This document shows, piece by piece, positions 14,732 through 23,473 of a DNA stretch of 34,207 nt. Each line of letters begins with the position of its first letter. The first letter of the stretch is position 1. The translations under genes were made by a program, and so were the position numbers. Below the pieces are notes generated by a model that worked only from the letters and a program-made list of their open reading frames with translations, was not told where the DNA came from and did not search any database. The stretch is from a virus, in the IMG/VR virus record IMGVR_UViG_3300047552_001322, positions 1 to 34,207 of that record; one strand, given 5' to 3'.

Positions 14732-16291
14732 ATGGCCAAGTTAAAGAAATTGATGAACAAGATTGCGGCTAAAAACCCCAATCTTAGTGCACAGCAAGTG
14801 CAAAATCGGGCACAAAACAGGATTGCCAAACGACAGGGAGGTGCCACCAACCCCATTGCCACAGGTGGCGGGATGTATGGTGAAAGTCAAGACCCCTTGG
14901 CACAAGGTGCTACCCAACTATTTGGTGACATCCAAAATATTGGTGGTGGTGCCAACGGTAACTTATCGAACATTCTGGCTATGCTCGGCGGCGGGGGCCA
15001 GTACAACCCCGTCAGTTATAGCCAAGCTGGCGGTGTGCGTGACATTGGGTCTGACGCAGTTAACATCAATTTGGGTCAACTGCGAAACGCACTGACTACC
15101 AATGCTAATTATGCTCTTGGTCAAAATCTCGGGGCGCTTGACGCACGGGTAGCACAGGGCGGATTGCCTGGTAGTTCACGTCACGGTGTAGCGCAGGCCA
15201 ACACCATTGCTGACAGCGACAGGAATCTTCAGAGTACTTTGGCGCAAGCTAATTACCAGGCATATGACGCGGATGCAGCACGGAGGCTTCAAGCGGCACA
15301 GTCGAATCAGTCAGGTGACATTGCCACCATGAATGCTAATGCTGGACTGCAAGGGCAGGCAATGGGCGCCAACGCTCAACTGCAAGCGGCAGCAATGGGT
15401 GATATGACCAACCGTCTTGGCATTGCTGGCAACATTGCAAACGATCAGTCTAACGTTGCTTTGCAACGCAATCAAATGTTACTCAATGCTTTGGGTCAGG
15501 CGTACGATCGCAGCATCGGATACAAGGCGCTGAATAATCAGACAATGGCTGACTTGTCGGGCCAGCAGTATGATTATGCCACCAACGCCCTGAATCAGAA
15601 ATACGGGCTGATGAACAATCAGCAAAATCGGGCATTGCAATATAACATGTTTGGTGATGACCTCAACTTCCAACGTGAAAACTTATTGTCTGGTCTAGCC
15701 AACGCCAAAAATGACACGATGAACCTTGGGTTGAGTAACTCTGGAAATATGAGTGCGCTCGGTCAGGCATCGTTGAACCCGTATAGTCAATATATGGATC
15801 TGCTAGGTGGTCTTGGCAATTTGTTTGCACCCATTCTTACAGGCAACACTAGCGCTAATAGTCAAGGCTGGAGTCGTGGTAGTTCCAATGCTTTTGGTTT
15901 CGAGGGTGGCGGCGGCGTCGGCGGAAGCGGTGGAAGTGGTGGTGGAGGAAGTAACTGTCCCCTATGCTTTATTTTTATGGAAGCAAAATACGGTGACGGA
16001 ACCCTCGATGATGTAGTCAGGAAGTATCGCGATGAAGCTGTCACACCAAGGAGAATGCGTGGTTATTACAAGCTCGGTGAAGTACTTGTTCCGCTGATGC
16101 GTAAATCCAAAATCGTTAAAGGTCTTGTGCGCCTTACGATGGTTGACCCTCTGGTCAGCTACGGTAAGTACTATTATGGCAAGGGCAAGATCGGCAAAAT
16201 CTTTACTCCGGTCAAGAACTTCTGGATGAAGATGTTTGACTATCTTGGCCAGGATCATGAGTTTATCCGAGAAAATGGCGAAGTGGTGTAA
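14732..16291 (+). CDS. Internal/ejection protein with C-terminal CFI-box-like domain
   Basis: A 519-aa protein from ATG 14732. Residues 1-40 are basic and Gln-rich (AKLKKLMNKIAAKNPNLS). Residues about 100-345 are long Ala/Gln/Asn-rich helices typical of ejection proteins (LGALDARVAQGGLPGSSRHG; NYQAYDADAARRLQAAQ). A Gly-Ser linker (about 391-408) leads to a compact C-terminal domain starting CPLCFIFMEAKYGDGTLDDV (Cys409, Cys412), then VVRKYRDE, GYYKLGEVLVPLMRKS and DPLVSYGKYYYG. That order resembles the CFI-box C-terminal domain ('CFI-ta-YG---L---R-FRDE---yY--S--') seen at the ends of bacterial and phage proteins. The domain's function is unknown to me. Confidence 0.65.
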   Translation: MAKLKKLMNKIAAKNPNLSAQQVQNRAQNRIAKRQGGATNPIATGGGMYGESQDPLAQGATQLFGDIQNIGGGANGNLSNILAMLGGGGQYNPVSYSQAGGVRDIGSDAVNINLGQLRNALTTNANYALGQNLGALDARVAQGGLPGSSRHGVAQANTIADSDRNLQSTLAQANYQAYDADAARRLQAAQSNQSGDIATMNANAGLQGQAMGANAQLQAAAMGDMTNRLGIAGNIANDQSNVALQRNQMLLNALGQAYDRSIGYKALNNQTMADLSGQQYDYATNALNQKYGLMNNQQNRALQYNMFGDDLNFQRENLLSGLANAKNDTMNLGLSNSGNMSALGQASLNPYSQYMDLLGGLGNLFAPILTGNTSANSQGWSRGSSNAFGFEGGGGVGGSGGSGGGGSNCPLCFIFMEAKYGDGTLDDVVRKYRDEAVTPRRMRGYYKLGEVLVPLMRKSKIVKGLVRLTMVDPLVSYGKYYYGKGKIGKIFTPVKNFWMKMFDYLGQDHEFIRENGEVV

Positions 16292-16294
16292 GTC

Positions 16295-17185
16295 ATGGCA
16301 TTCGATCACGCTGCGTATGCATACAGAAGGTTAATTGCAGCAGGCGTTCACCCGCAATGGGCTGCTGCTGCTGTTGGTAATTCAGCCCATGAGACTGGAT
16401 GGTTTAAATATCCAAAATCACTAGTACCAGGTGAGCATAGTGCTGGTTATGCACATTGGAACAAAGGAGCAGGAAGATTACAACCTTTTGAAAGATACAT
16501 GCGCAGTCGGGGAGTTGAAGATTATCTTGACCCTCAGACGAATATGGATTACATGATTAACGAGGATTATCCAAAAAATTATCCCAAATTATGGAATCAG
16601 ATGCGTACTGCTCCGCATTCTATGGAAGCAGCAACTAAGCAGTACATGGAGACGTATGAAAACCCAGCGCCCGCTACTGCTGGGTTAGGTAGCCGAGTAA
16701 GCAATGCGCAACGTATATACGAATTGATGCAGCGCAATAATATACCAGAAGGACAAATGGCTAATCCACAAGGTCGTTACGACCCCAACGGCCAAGGAGT
16801 ACAGAGAAAACAAATAATGGAACAAAGTATGGGGTTAGGTGGAGCGCAACAACAGCAAAGTGCGAATGGTAATTCTGTAGCAGAAAAGATGTCAACTCAA
16901 TTCCCAAATGTTTGGGGTGAAATCATAAAGAATGGCACTACAGGAGGTAATATGGACACTGCTGGTAATGGCTCTATCAGTGGCGATGCAAGCAATACTA
17001 CAAATGAAATGCCTAAGCCAAGTGGTAACAGCAAGCCGCCTGGGTATGGTAGCATGGGCATGGCCAGGGCAGGGATGGCTGGTCTGCTTGGTCCTGAAAA
17101 TTATCAAGATGTCAGTCAACTGGCAATGCCCCTCATCATGCAATTGATCACAATGTCCAAAACAGCAGGTAGTCTCAATGGCTAA
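16295..17185 (+). CDS. Virion-associated protein with tail-lysozyme-like domain
   Basis: A 296-aa protein from ATG 16295. Residues 1-150 match the phage tail lysozyme pattern: a first helix AYAYRRLIAAGVHPQWAAAA, then VGNSAHETGWF with Glu33 as candidate catalytic residue, GYAHWNKGAGRLQPFERYM, then a segment ending SRVSNAQRIYELMQ. These domains cut peptidoglycan so DNA can enter. The remainder (about 165-296) is low-complexity Gln/Asn/Gly with a hydrophobic end (GMAGLLGPENY, then QLAMPLIMQLITMSK). No separate endolysin is seen in the window, so this may also contribute to lysis. Confidence 0.7.
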   Translation: MAFDHAAYAYRRLIAAGVHPQWAAAAVGNSAHETGWFKYPKSLVPGEHSAGYAHWNKGAGRLQPFERYMRSRGVEDYLDPQTNMDYMINEDYPKNYPKLWNQMRTAPHSMEAATKQYMETYENPAPATAGLGSRVSNAQRIYELMQRNNIPEGQMANPQGRYDPNGQGVQRKQIMEQSMGLGGAQQQQSANGNSVAEKMSTQFPNVWGEIIKNGTTGGNMDTAGNGSISGDASNTTNEMPKPSGNSKPPGYGSMGMARAGMAGLLGPENYQDVSQLAMPLIMQLITMSKTAGSLNG

Positions 17186-18359
17186 TATGTTTGGTGTTAT
17201 GTCTGGGGCTTTCCATAATGGCGGAGGCGGGAATGGTAGTAGCGAGCAGGAAGATGCTTATTATCGTGCTCAGTTAACTGAGTGGTTGCGCAAGCAAAAG
17301 TACCAAGAAGAACTAGACGCCCGTGCTTATGCTGAACAGCAAGCAAGGCAGTTGCAAGAACAACTTCCTGGTGCGCTTGATCAAGCAATGCAAAACTCTG
17401 GCTATCAGCAATCACCAGCGTCTAATGCTTCTTTTGAAGTGCTGAAAAAAGTTGCTGGTATTGGTAGTCCCCTGATGGCTGGGCCAATACAGCAGATGCT
17501 TACTAAAAGCCAAGCTGGCTTGGTGAGTGCTGGCACGCCTACTCAAAAGATGAAAGAGTATGATCAGGCACAGCAAGACCCGCAGTTTCAGCAATGGCTA
17601 AATGAGCAGCGTCAAGTAAATACGCCTGCCGCATTGCAGATAGCACAATCCTTGGCACAAGCTCGTGGCTTACAAGTTCCAGGTGAAGAAGAAATTGTTC
17701 AAGCTGGTAAACTTTCTACTCCTGATTCTATTGCTGCTAATGAAGCCGCCAAAACAGCTGCAGCACAGGATACTAAGTTTGCAGTTGAAAAAATCAATGC
17801 AGCAAATAAAGCATTGTCACAGTATGACGATGTAGTCGGGCAGTCAAATACCATGCTAGCTAATATAGCTGGTATGCGTGAAGCAATGGCTAAAAACCCT
17901 AACGTAGCAGGCTTTGGCTCTTACCTTCGATTTTTGCCAGAGACTGATGCTAAGGCATTTGCTAATAGTAGGCAAGCACTTGTGTCCGGCTTGGCTATGG
18001 AAAACTTGCAGCACCTTAAGTCTATTTCTCCGACTGGTGCATCCGGCTTTGGCGCTTTGTCTGAGTCAGAACTGCGCGTATTGCAGGATAGCATTGTACG
18101 CCTAGACGTCGAAACAGACCCAGCAACTGTAAATAAGATGCTTGGTATTATTGAAGAGAAGCTCAATAAAGTTAAGCAAGCTGCAGTTAGAGACTTTCAG
18201 CGTGATGCATCTTGGGTTGAAAATGCTAAAGGCATTGCGCCCCTCACTTGGCAGCCGCCTGTTGCTCCTGTGAACGACTTTACAAATGACTTCTTAAATA
18301 AGCGTAAGCAGCTAGCGCCTGCTGCACCTGCTAATGGAGGTTGGAGGGTACTGCGATGA
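17178..18359 (+). CDS. Internal virion/ejection protein (393 aa)
   Basis: ATG 17178 overlaps the previous stop by 8 bp. After a Gly-rich start there is a long charged coiled coil (LTEWLRKQKYQEELDARAYA, then EQQARQLQEQLPGAL) and further Ala/Gln-rich helices. The segment GFGALSESELRVLQDSIVRL, preceded by an ENLQHLKSISPTGAS helix, resembles the C-terminal region of phage ejection proteins ('G-LSD-EL--L----G-LD'). Proteins of this kind line the inside of the head and form the DNA conduit in the cell envelope. No enzyme motif. Confidence 0.6.
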   Translation: MANMFGVMSGAFHNGGGGNGSSEQEDAYYRAQLTEWLRKQKYQEELDARAYAEQQARQLQEQLPGALDQAMQNSGYQQSPASNASFEVLKKVAGIGSPLMAGPIQQMLTKSQAGLVSAGTPTQKMKEYDQAQQDPQFQQWLNEQRQVNTPAALQIAQSLAQARGLQVPGEEEIVQAGKLSTPDSIAANEAAKTAAAQDTKFAVEKINAANKALSQYDDVVGQSNTMLANIAGMREAMAKNPNVAGFGSYLRFLPETDAKAFANSRQALVSGLAMENLQHLKSISPTGASGFGALSESELRVLQDSIVRLDVETDPATVNKMLGIIEEKLNKVKQAAVRDFQRDASWVENAKGIAPLTWQPPVAPVNDFTNDFLNKRKQLAPAAPANGGWRVLR

Positions 18360-19870
18360 TCTACACTGTAGTTGGACCAGACGGACAAGAACACCAAATT
18401 GAAGGTCCAGAAGGTGCTAGCGATGAAGAAATTATTGCTCAAGCACAATCTCTCCTTGGTTCTGAGCAAAGCGTGCCTTTTGATCTTGAGAAAGCTGTAA
18501 CCAATATTATTCCTTCTGCTAAGCAGGCAGGCAGTAATATTCTTGGTGCACTTTCACACCCAGGAAAAACAATAGCCGGCTTAGACGAACTGGCTATGTC
18601 TGGCATGGCTAACTTGTTTGGCAATGAAGACGAAAGAACCAAGCAAGCAGGCAAAGAATTTGCTGGTGCTATTTCTGACAGGTATGGCTCGCTAGAAAAG
18701 TTTAAGCGTACTCTTGAAAATGACCCTACTGGCGCACTGATGGATGTTGCTGGCGCATTACAACTAGGCGGGCTATCCCTTGGTGCTATTCCTAAGCTAA
18801 GTAAAGCCGGCAAAGCCGTTCAATCTGCAGGTAACCTTATTGACCCAGTTGCAAATGCTGGCCGCTTAGTACGTACTTCTGAGCAAGCTTTAGCTAAGTT
18901 GCCAGGGCTACGCAATATACCTGAAAAGATGTACGAACGTGCAACGCAGTTTAATTCACCAGAACTGCGCAGTGCTGCATTTGAACGAAACATTAACCCA
19001 ATGACTGACCTAGAGTCTTTGCAGGCACTCAAGAGTGGCCAAGGTGAAAAGCTTGCAGAGCTAGCAAAAAGTCATCCAGGAACATTTGCGCCTGAGACCC
19101 TTACCGAAGGGCTATATAACAACCCACAAAACTTTATGGCTGTGCCAGGCGTCAACACAGTTAGTGAGGTCAAAGCTTTTCAGCGCTTTGTAGACAACCT
19201 AGAGACTACCCTTGGTTTAAAGCGTCCGCCAATCATCACGCAGTTTGAAAGCGCTTCTGACTTGCCTAGAAGTAAGTCACTTGTAGACCCAACTGGTAGG
19301 CCTATTTATAGCTGGACAAGTGCCGCGCCACAGCTTTCTGGTGAAGAACTGCATAAGTTCAAAACAGATGCTTGGAGCAAGATCTACGGTACTAGACCGC
19401 CAGAAGACGTTGTAGTTAAACCTGGTGTGCAGCAAGCTAGACGGCATGTAGCATCTAATGCAGCAAGAGCTTTGTCTGAAGCTATCCCTGAATATGGCGC
19501 AACTGCGAAAGAGTATGGTACGCTAAAAGACTTGGTACGAGAAATCGAACCGATGGCTAAGCGTATCAAAAACACCGAAGAAGCTATTGCGCAAAACGCT
19601 GATCGCTTTGCAAACCGTGCATTAACTTTTGGTTTTGCTTTTGGTGAGCCTGTAATTGGTAGTACTATTGCATCTAGTGCATATACAGGAAAGCTGCTTA
19701 ATTCTCCCACACGCCGTATTTCACGTGCACTGAAAACTAAGCAGCTTAGAGACATGCCTTTTTCAGCAATTACTCAGCCAAGCATGACAGGCTCTTCACC
19801 TTTGATAGACTTGCTTAACTTGCTTGATCGTAAGCGCCAAGAGGAGCTACGGCGTCAACTTGCCCAATGA
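18356..19870 (+). CDS. Internal virion/ejection protein with GPDG N-terminal motif
   Basis: ATG 18356 (ATGA overlap; an earlier in-frame TTG at 18341 is not needed) gives 504 aa. It begins MIYTVVGPDGQEHQIEGPEG, then ASDEEIIAQAQSLL, a short domain often found at the N-terminus of phage ejection-type proteins. The rest is helical with Ala/Gly-rich amphipathic segments (AGLDELAMSGMANLFGNED; MDVAGALQLGGLSLGAIPKL) and a basic C-terminus (RISRALKTKQLRDM, then LNLLDRKRQEELRRQL). It is the last late gene. Its 3' end overlaps the ligase gene on the other strand by 16 bp. Confidence 0.6.
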   Translation: MIYTVVGPDGQEHQIEGPEGASDEEIIAQAQSLLGSEQSVPFDLEKAVTNIIPSAKQAGSNILGALSHPGKTIAGLDELAMSGMANLFGNEDERTKQAGKEFAGAISDRYGSLEKFKRTLENDPTGALMDVAGALQLGGLSLGAIPKLSKAGKAVQSAGNLIDPVANAGRLVRTSEQALAKLPGLRNIPEKMYERATQFNSPELRSAAFERNINPMTDLESLQALKSGQGEKLAELAKSHPGTFAPETLTEGLYNNPQNFMAVPGVNTVSEVKAFQRFVDNLETTLGLKRPPIITQFESASDLPRSKSLVDPTGRPIYSWTSAAPQLSGEELHKFKTDAWSKIYGTRPPEDVVVKPGVQQARRHVASNAARALSEAIPEYGATAKEYGTLKDLVREIEPMAKRIKNTEEAIAQNADRFANRALTFGFAFGEPVIGSTIASSAYTGKLLNSPTRRISRALKTKQLRDMPFSAITQPSMTGSSPLIDLLNLLDRKRQEELRRQLAQ

Positions 19871-20898
19871 GTAGCTACAGGATGGAACGGTAGACCATCC
19901 GCAGTTATGTAGGCATAGTTAACACAAATTGTCTTATTGAGGTATTGCTGTGGGTTATCTATAATATACCTTCTTTCATACATTGTGCCAGGTGCAGAGA
20001 CGTCAAATGTCTTTCCACTTGGCATTTTGCATTTTAGCACCGCCCATCCGTCTTTTGACGCCGTGATATTAACTACAAGAAATTCCGCATCCAACCATTC
20101 CTTTATTTTAAGTAACGACTTGCTACGCTTGCCATCTTCATAGGGCATATTACCCCAGCGTATCATAGCACCTTCATAGCCTTCTTTCCTGAATAGCTCA
20201 AAGTAGTCTATTGTATCTTGATTTGTTTTGACAGGGTAAGTAAGTGCTATCTCACAAATCTCTGCCACACGCGGTATATCATGCAGTGCCTCTAACCGCT
20301 CAATAAACGGCCTGTCACTCACCATATCATACGCTACAAACTTAAGCCATTTGGTTGCTTCTTGCTTGCGCTTAGCCCAACTTACAATTGTTTGTAACGT
20401 TTCACCATGACAGTATAACTCACCGTCTATTGTGTCACCAGGCAGTAGCGTAACACTACTAAGTATATGGTCAATAGTAGTGATTTGCTTACCATTTCTA
20501 GAGTAGGCAATAACCTCTTGGCCTGTGTTAGTAATCAGGCAACGATTGCCATCATACTTACGCTGGATGAAAGCATCAGTATAATCAACAGTTACATCAG
20601 CAATCTTTTGCGCTAGCATAGGCTTAACAAAGCCAAGGCGATTCCTTGGTTGCTGCTGCCATGCCTCGTCAATGTCAAGCACATAACCTTTGTCTAGCAT
20701 CCGGTTAATGCGTGATTGCTTTTGTAACTCAATCTGCTCTTGAAGTGATCTGTTAACTTTACCTGCTGGCACATACTCAAACTTGGATTGCGTTGCACCT
20801 TCCACTAAGCCATGCTCAATTTGCAGACCATGCTCTTCGGCAAAGATAGACCATTGCCGCAAAGCGCCTTTGTTATCACGAATGTAAAGTGTGGTCAT
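19855..20898 (-). CDS. ATP-dependent DNA ligase
   Basis: A 347-aa enzyme that seals nicks. An N-terminal WGR-like region (residues about 1-70) precedes the nucleotidyltransferase core. Motif I is RKYDGNR with Lys114 as the AMP-accepting lysine. IDGEL (157-161) is motif III, FVAYDMV (187-193) IIIa, EGAMIRW (242-248) IV, and LLKIKEW (262-268) V. An OB-fold-like C-terminal region follows (EFLVVNITASKDGWAVLKC, then AYITADGLPFHPVATHW). All key residues are present, so it should be active. It begins in an ATGA overlap with the MazG-like gene and is the last gene of the replication operon. Confidence 0.92.
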   Translation of the reverse strand: MTTLYIRDNKGALRQWSIFAEEHGLQIEHGLVEGATQSKFEYVPAGKVNRSLQEQIELQKQSRINRMLDKGYVLDIDEAWQQQPRNRLGFVKPMLAQKIADVTVDYTDAFIQRKYDGNRCLITNTGQEVIAYSRNGKQITTIDHILSSVTLLPGDTIDGELYCHGETLQTIVSWAKRKQEATKWLKFVAYDMVSDRPFIERLEALHDIPRVAEICEIALTYPVKTNQDTIDYFELFRKEGYEGAMIRWGNMPYEDGKRSKSLLKIKEWLDAEFLVVNITASKDGWAVLKCKMPSGKTFDVSAPGTMYERRYIIDNPQQYLNKTICVNYAYITADGLPFHPVATHWAS

Positions 20899-21200
20899 GG
20901 CTTTTCCTTGATAAAAGTACCATTAAACATTTGACCCCTACGATCTTTGATCTCATTATATGCTGCTTCAAGGCACATAACAGGATCTGCTTCAGTTAAC
21001 CAGCAAAGGCTAATAAGGGTAACAAGCACATCACCTATGCCATCTATTATTTCAGGCTTGTTACGGTGATTGATTCCTTTGCCTAGCTCACCTACTTCTT
21101 CTACAAGTTTAATGAACTGTGTCTTACTATCACCTTCGTGTAATATTTTGTTATTAGATGCCCAAGCTAGTACAAGCATTTGAAGCTGTTCAAAAGTCAT
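20895..21200 (-). CDS. MazG-like nucleotide pyrophosphohydrolase
   Basis: A 101-aa all-helical protein with the MazG motif: EEVGEL (Glu34, Glu35, Glu38) followed by EIIDGIGDVLVTL (Glu50, Asp53, Asp57), which binds Mg and hydrolyses (d)NTPs to monophosphates. Phage MazG-like proteins may alter the nucleotide pool or alarmone levels of the host. Both its ends are ATGA overlaps, with DNA polymerase upstream and ligase downstream, so the three are probably translated together. Substrate cannot be read from the sequence. Confidence 0.85.
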   Translation of the reverse strand: MTFEQLQMLVLAWASNNKILHEGDSKTQFIKLVEEVGELGKGINHRNKPEIIDGIGDVLVTLISLCWLTEADPVMCLEAAYNEIKDRRGQMFNGTFIKEKP

Positions 21201-23095
21201 GGCTTTTCTCCTTGGTGGATTTTGTACTCAGAAACTTCGGCCCAGTTAGGGCCAAATTCAGTGTCAAGAATCATCGGTACTTTCAGCGGTATAGCATTCT
21301 CCATAATCTGTTTAAGTTCAATAAAGTCAGGCAGCAAGTCATTATGATACGATAGTGCTACCTCATCATGCACTAAAATATGCGGATAGCCGATACGGTC
21401 AAAGATGCCGGCTTCATATGCGTCAAGCAAACCTTTTTTCATGTAGTCAGCTGCACTGCCTTGAAGCAAGTAGTTAAGTGCTTTGTAAGTGCCTGCACGC
21501 TCAATGTTATGCATACCCCACTTGGCAGCTGCGGCAGCATACGGCAAAGCGCCTTCTTTCTCACCGACTCTAATGAACAGGTTAAAAGTAGTACGCCTAT
21601 TAAGTAAGGTTCTTATCTCACCATACATGAGGGCGTCTTGTGAAATGCTGTCCATAAGGCGGCTAGCCACAGGGAACTTTGTTTCGTACGTTTTAATGAA
21701 CGCACGGACATCTAGGGTAGAGTCAATGGCAGACAGCATGGCTGAAAGCTTTTTGTACTGTGCGCCGTATAGCTTAGCAAAGTTAAGGTTTTTGACAAAC
21801 CTCCTTGGCACTTCACCGCCAAGGAAGTTACCGACAATTTCATGGAAGTCGGCGTCTTCATCTTGATATGCGCTGATAAGCTCTTCAGAACCACTGAAGT
21901 GCGCAAACATGCGATACTCAATCTGAGAGAAGTCCATTTTACACCAGTGTGTATAACCACGCTCAGGTATAAAGATAGACCGGATAATCGGCGCAAGCAC
22001 ATCATCTCTGCTTGGTATCTGCTGCCCATTAGGTTTTGAGCAACTAAACCTGCCAGTTACTGTGCCACCTTCATCAGAACGTAAGGGATGTAATGACGGA
22101 TAGATTTTACCATTGTTACGCTTATCTAAGATAGCATTCTCAATGAAAGTAGTCCGCGCCTTTGATACTTTACGAATGTTGTTAATCAAAGACGCAACAG
22201 GTGTATGCTGCTCGTTTAACCAAGGAGCAGTAAATGAAGGATTCCCCTTGGCTGTACGTGGGTAAGACAACCCGAGCTTATCAAAGAGCAAAGCAATATC
22301 TGCACTAGCATTTACATTGATACTTCTACCTGCTAGCTCGCAAAGTCTATCACGCTGAATTTCTTCGGAGACACGTAACTGATCGGCGGCTTCTTGCGCA
22401 GCTAGCTCGTCAATGCACATACCTCGCATGCGCATCTTAACCAAGAAAGGTGCTAGCTTACACTCCATAACAAAAAGCTCTTCTAAACCTAACTGTTCAA
22501 GAGCTAACTGCTGCAACTGAAGTATCTCTACCGCCATGCTGGCATCTTTACAGGCGTATGGCCCAACTAGGCGCGCAGGGCAACGGTGGATATTGCCCCC
22601 TTGGTCTTTAGGTGTAGGCGCACCGCGATAGTGTTCAGCCGCCCACTTGTACAGATCATCGCTTTGCTTGCCGGCTTTAAGATACTTTTGCCCAAGTGTC
22701 TCAAGTGAATAGCTGCGCGCTGTAGGGTTCAGCAAAGCTTCAGCAAACTGCACGTCATACCAGATACCAGAAGTATCTATCCCTGCGTGCATTAACCAGC
22801 CAATGTCGTACATGACATTAGCCCCTACTTTTACCGGTGTACGGCTTAGCACATCTGTGAGGTACTTAACAGTTGCCGCCCACGGTAAATTGGTCTCAGA
22901 TTCTACTTCGTGCTTAAGTGGAAAGTAGAAAGTTTTACCGTCAAGTGTGGCTAGTGAGACACCTACTAAGTGCCCCCAGTTTTGCGCCCAGCCAGGACCA
23001 AAGTCTATAAGCCCAGGGTCCCATGTTTCGGTATCTACCCCTAAGACTTGCTCATTCAAGTTAGGGAAGTCGCTTGTTTTGGTGATGATAGGCAT
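21197..23095 (-). CDS. Family A DNA polymerase with 3'-5' exonuclease
   Basis: A 632-aa replicative polymerase. The exonuclease domain has LGVDTETWD (Asp21, Glu23), GANVMYDIGW (Asn93, Asp97) and YACKD (Tyr180, Asp184), so proofreading should be intact. The polymerase domain has TGRFS (347-351), motif A KMDFSQIEYR (Asp388), motif B RRFVKNLNFAKLYG with Phe439 at the E. coli 762 position, and motif C LVHDEV (His576, Asp577). There is no N-terminal 5'-nuclease domain. Phe at this position is common in lytic phage polymerases, in contrast to Leu types. No clear Shine-Dalgarno precedes ATG 23095; a structured leader lies upstream. Confidence 0.95.
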   Translation of the reverse strand: MPIITKTSDFPNLNEQVLGVDTETWDPGLIDFGPGWAQNWGHLVGVSLATLDGKTFYFPLKHEVESETNLPWAATVKYLTDVLSRTPVKVGANVMYDIGWLMHAGIDTSGIWYDVQFAEALLNPTARSYSLETLGQKYLKAGKQSDDLYKWAAEHYRGAPTPKDQGGNIHRCPARLVGPYACKDASMAVEILQLQQLALEQLGLEELFVMECKLAPFLVKMRMRGMCIDELAAQEAADQLRVSEEIQRDRLCELAGRSINVNASADIALLFDKLGLSYPRTAKGNPSFTAPWLNEQHTPVASLINNIRKVSKARTTFIENAILDKRNNGKIYPSLHPLRSDEGGTVTGRFSCSKPNGQQIPSRDDVLAPIIRSIFIPERGYTHWCKMDFSQIEYRMFAHFSGSEELISAYQDEDADFHEIVGNFLGGEVPRRFVKNLNFAKLYGAQYKKLSAMLSAIDSTLDVRAFIKTYETKFPVASRLMDSISQDALMYGEIRTLLNRRTTFNLFIRVGEKEGALPYAAAAAKWGMHNIERAGTYKALNYLLQGSAADYMKKGLLDAYEAGIFDRIGYPHILVHDEVALSYHNDLLPDFIELKQIMENAIPLKVPMILDTEFGPNWAEVSEYKIHQGEKP

Positions 23096-23248
23096 GGTTT
23101 TTACTAAAAACTACTAGTTAGGCGGAGGCTAAAATATGGCTTTTAAAAGTCCACTAGTTAATAAGCTGCTAAGTATAAGTCTTCAAACTTTGCGTTGAAA
23201 TTTGAGCCATATTTTAGCCACGGAGGTTGCAAAAAACTTCACTAGTTA
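23096..23248. repeat. Polymerase leader with 15-bp inverted repeat and ACTAGTTA triplet
   Basis: This 153-bp non-coding stretch holds a perfect 15-bp inverted repeat, GGCTAAAATATGGCT at 23127-23141 and its complement at 23205-23219, with a 63-bp spacer. The 8-mer ACTAGTTA occurs three times, at 23113, 23153 and 23241. On the minus strand the repeat lies in the leader of the DNA polymerase gene, which itself lacks a clear ribosome site. A weak -10-like TATACT (minus) lies near 23172-23177. Possible roles are an mRNA hairpin controlling polymerase, a protein-binding site or a replication origin; the sequence does not decide. Confidence 0.6.
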
Positions 23249-23473
23249 CTATATTTCCGCTTCATCCTCCTTCGTCTGGTATTTAGATGATGTGCGGATT
23301 ACGTATAACGGACATGTTGGAGAAGTACAGAGCTCTACCTGTCGGCGCCATGTACCAGCAGCCAAGGGGTCATAGATACACTCACAACATTTAGCGTCAA
23401 TGCGGCCACGTAGGCCTGCTCTACCTACCAACTTGGCGATTACTCTTTGCTTATGATCGCTTACTTTATCCAT
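23249..23473 (-). CDS. Small cysteine-rich (zinc-type) phage protein
   Basis: A 74-aa protein with a basic N-terminus (HKQRVIAKLVGRAGLRGR) and a conserved Cys cluster: AKCCECIYDPLAAGTWRRQV, then ELCTSPTCPLYVIR. The Cys-x2-Cys and Cys-x4-Cys pairs look like a zinc site. The 'C-DCIYDP---GTWR-QVE-C----CPL--VR' pattern is a widespread small phage protein of unknown function, normally found in replication blocks. It overlaps the dCMP deaminase gene by 8 bp and is followed by the polymerase leader. A nucleic-acid-binding role is plausible. Confidence 0.75.
   Translation of the reverse strand: MDKVSDHKQRVIAKLVGRAGLRGRIDAKCCECIYDPLAAGTWRRQVELCTSPTCPLYVIRTSSKYQTKEDEAEI

Noticed and set aside
19880-19900. 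Hairpin GGATGG/CCATCC as terminator for the late operon
   Set aside because: Short stem, 9-base loop and no following T-tract; it lies inside the ligase coding region.
23136-23198. Plus-strand 20-codon frame with CGGAGG upstream in the polymerase leader
   Set aside because: It runs against all neighbouring genes and its start lies in one arm of the inverted repeat, which explains the sequence better.
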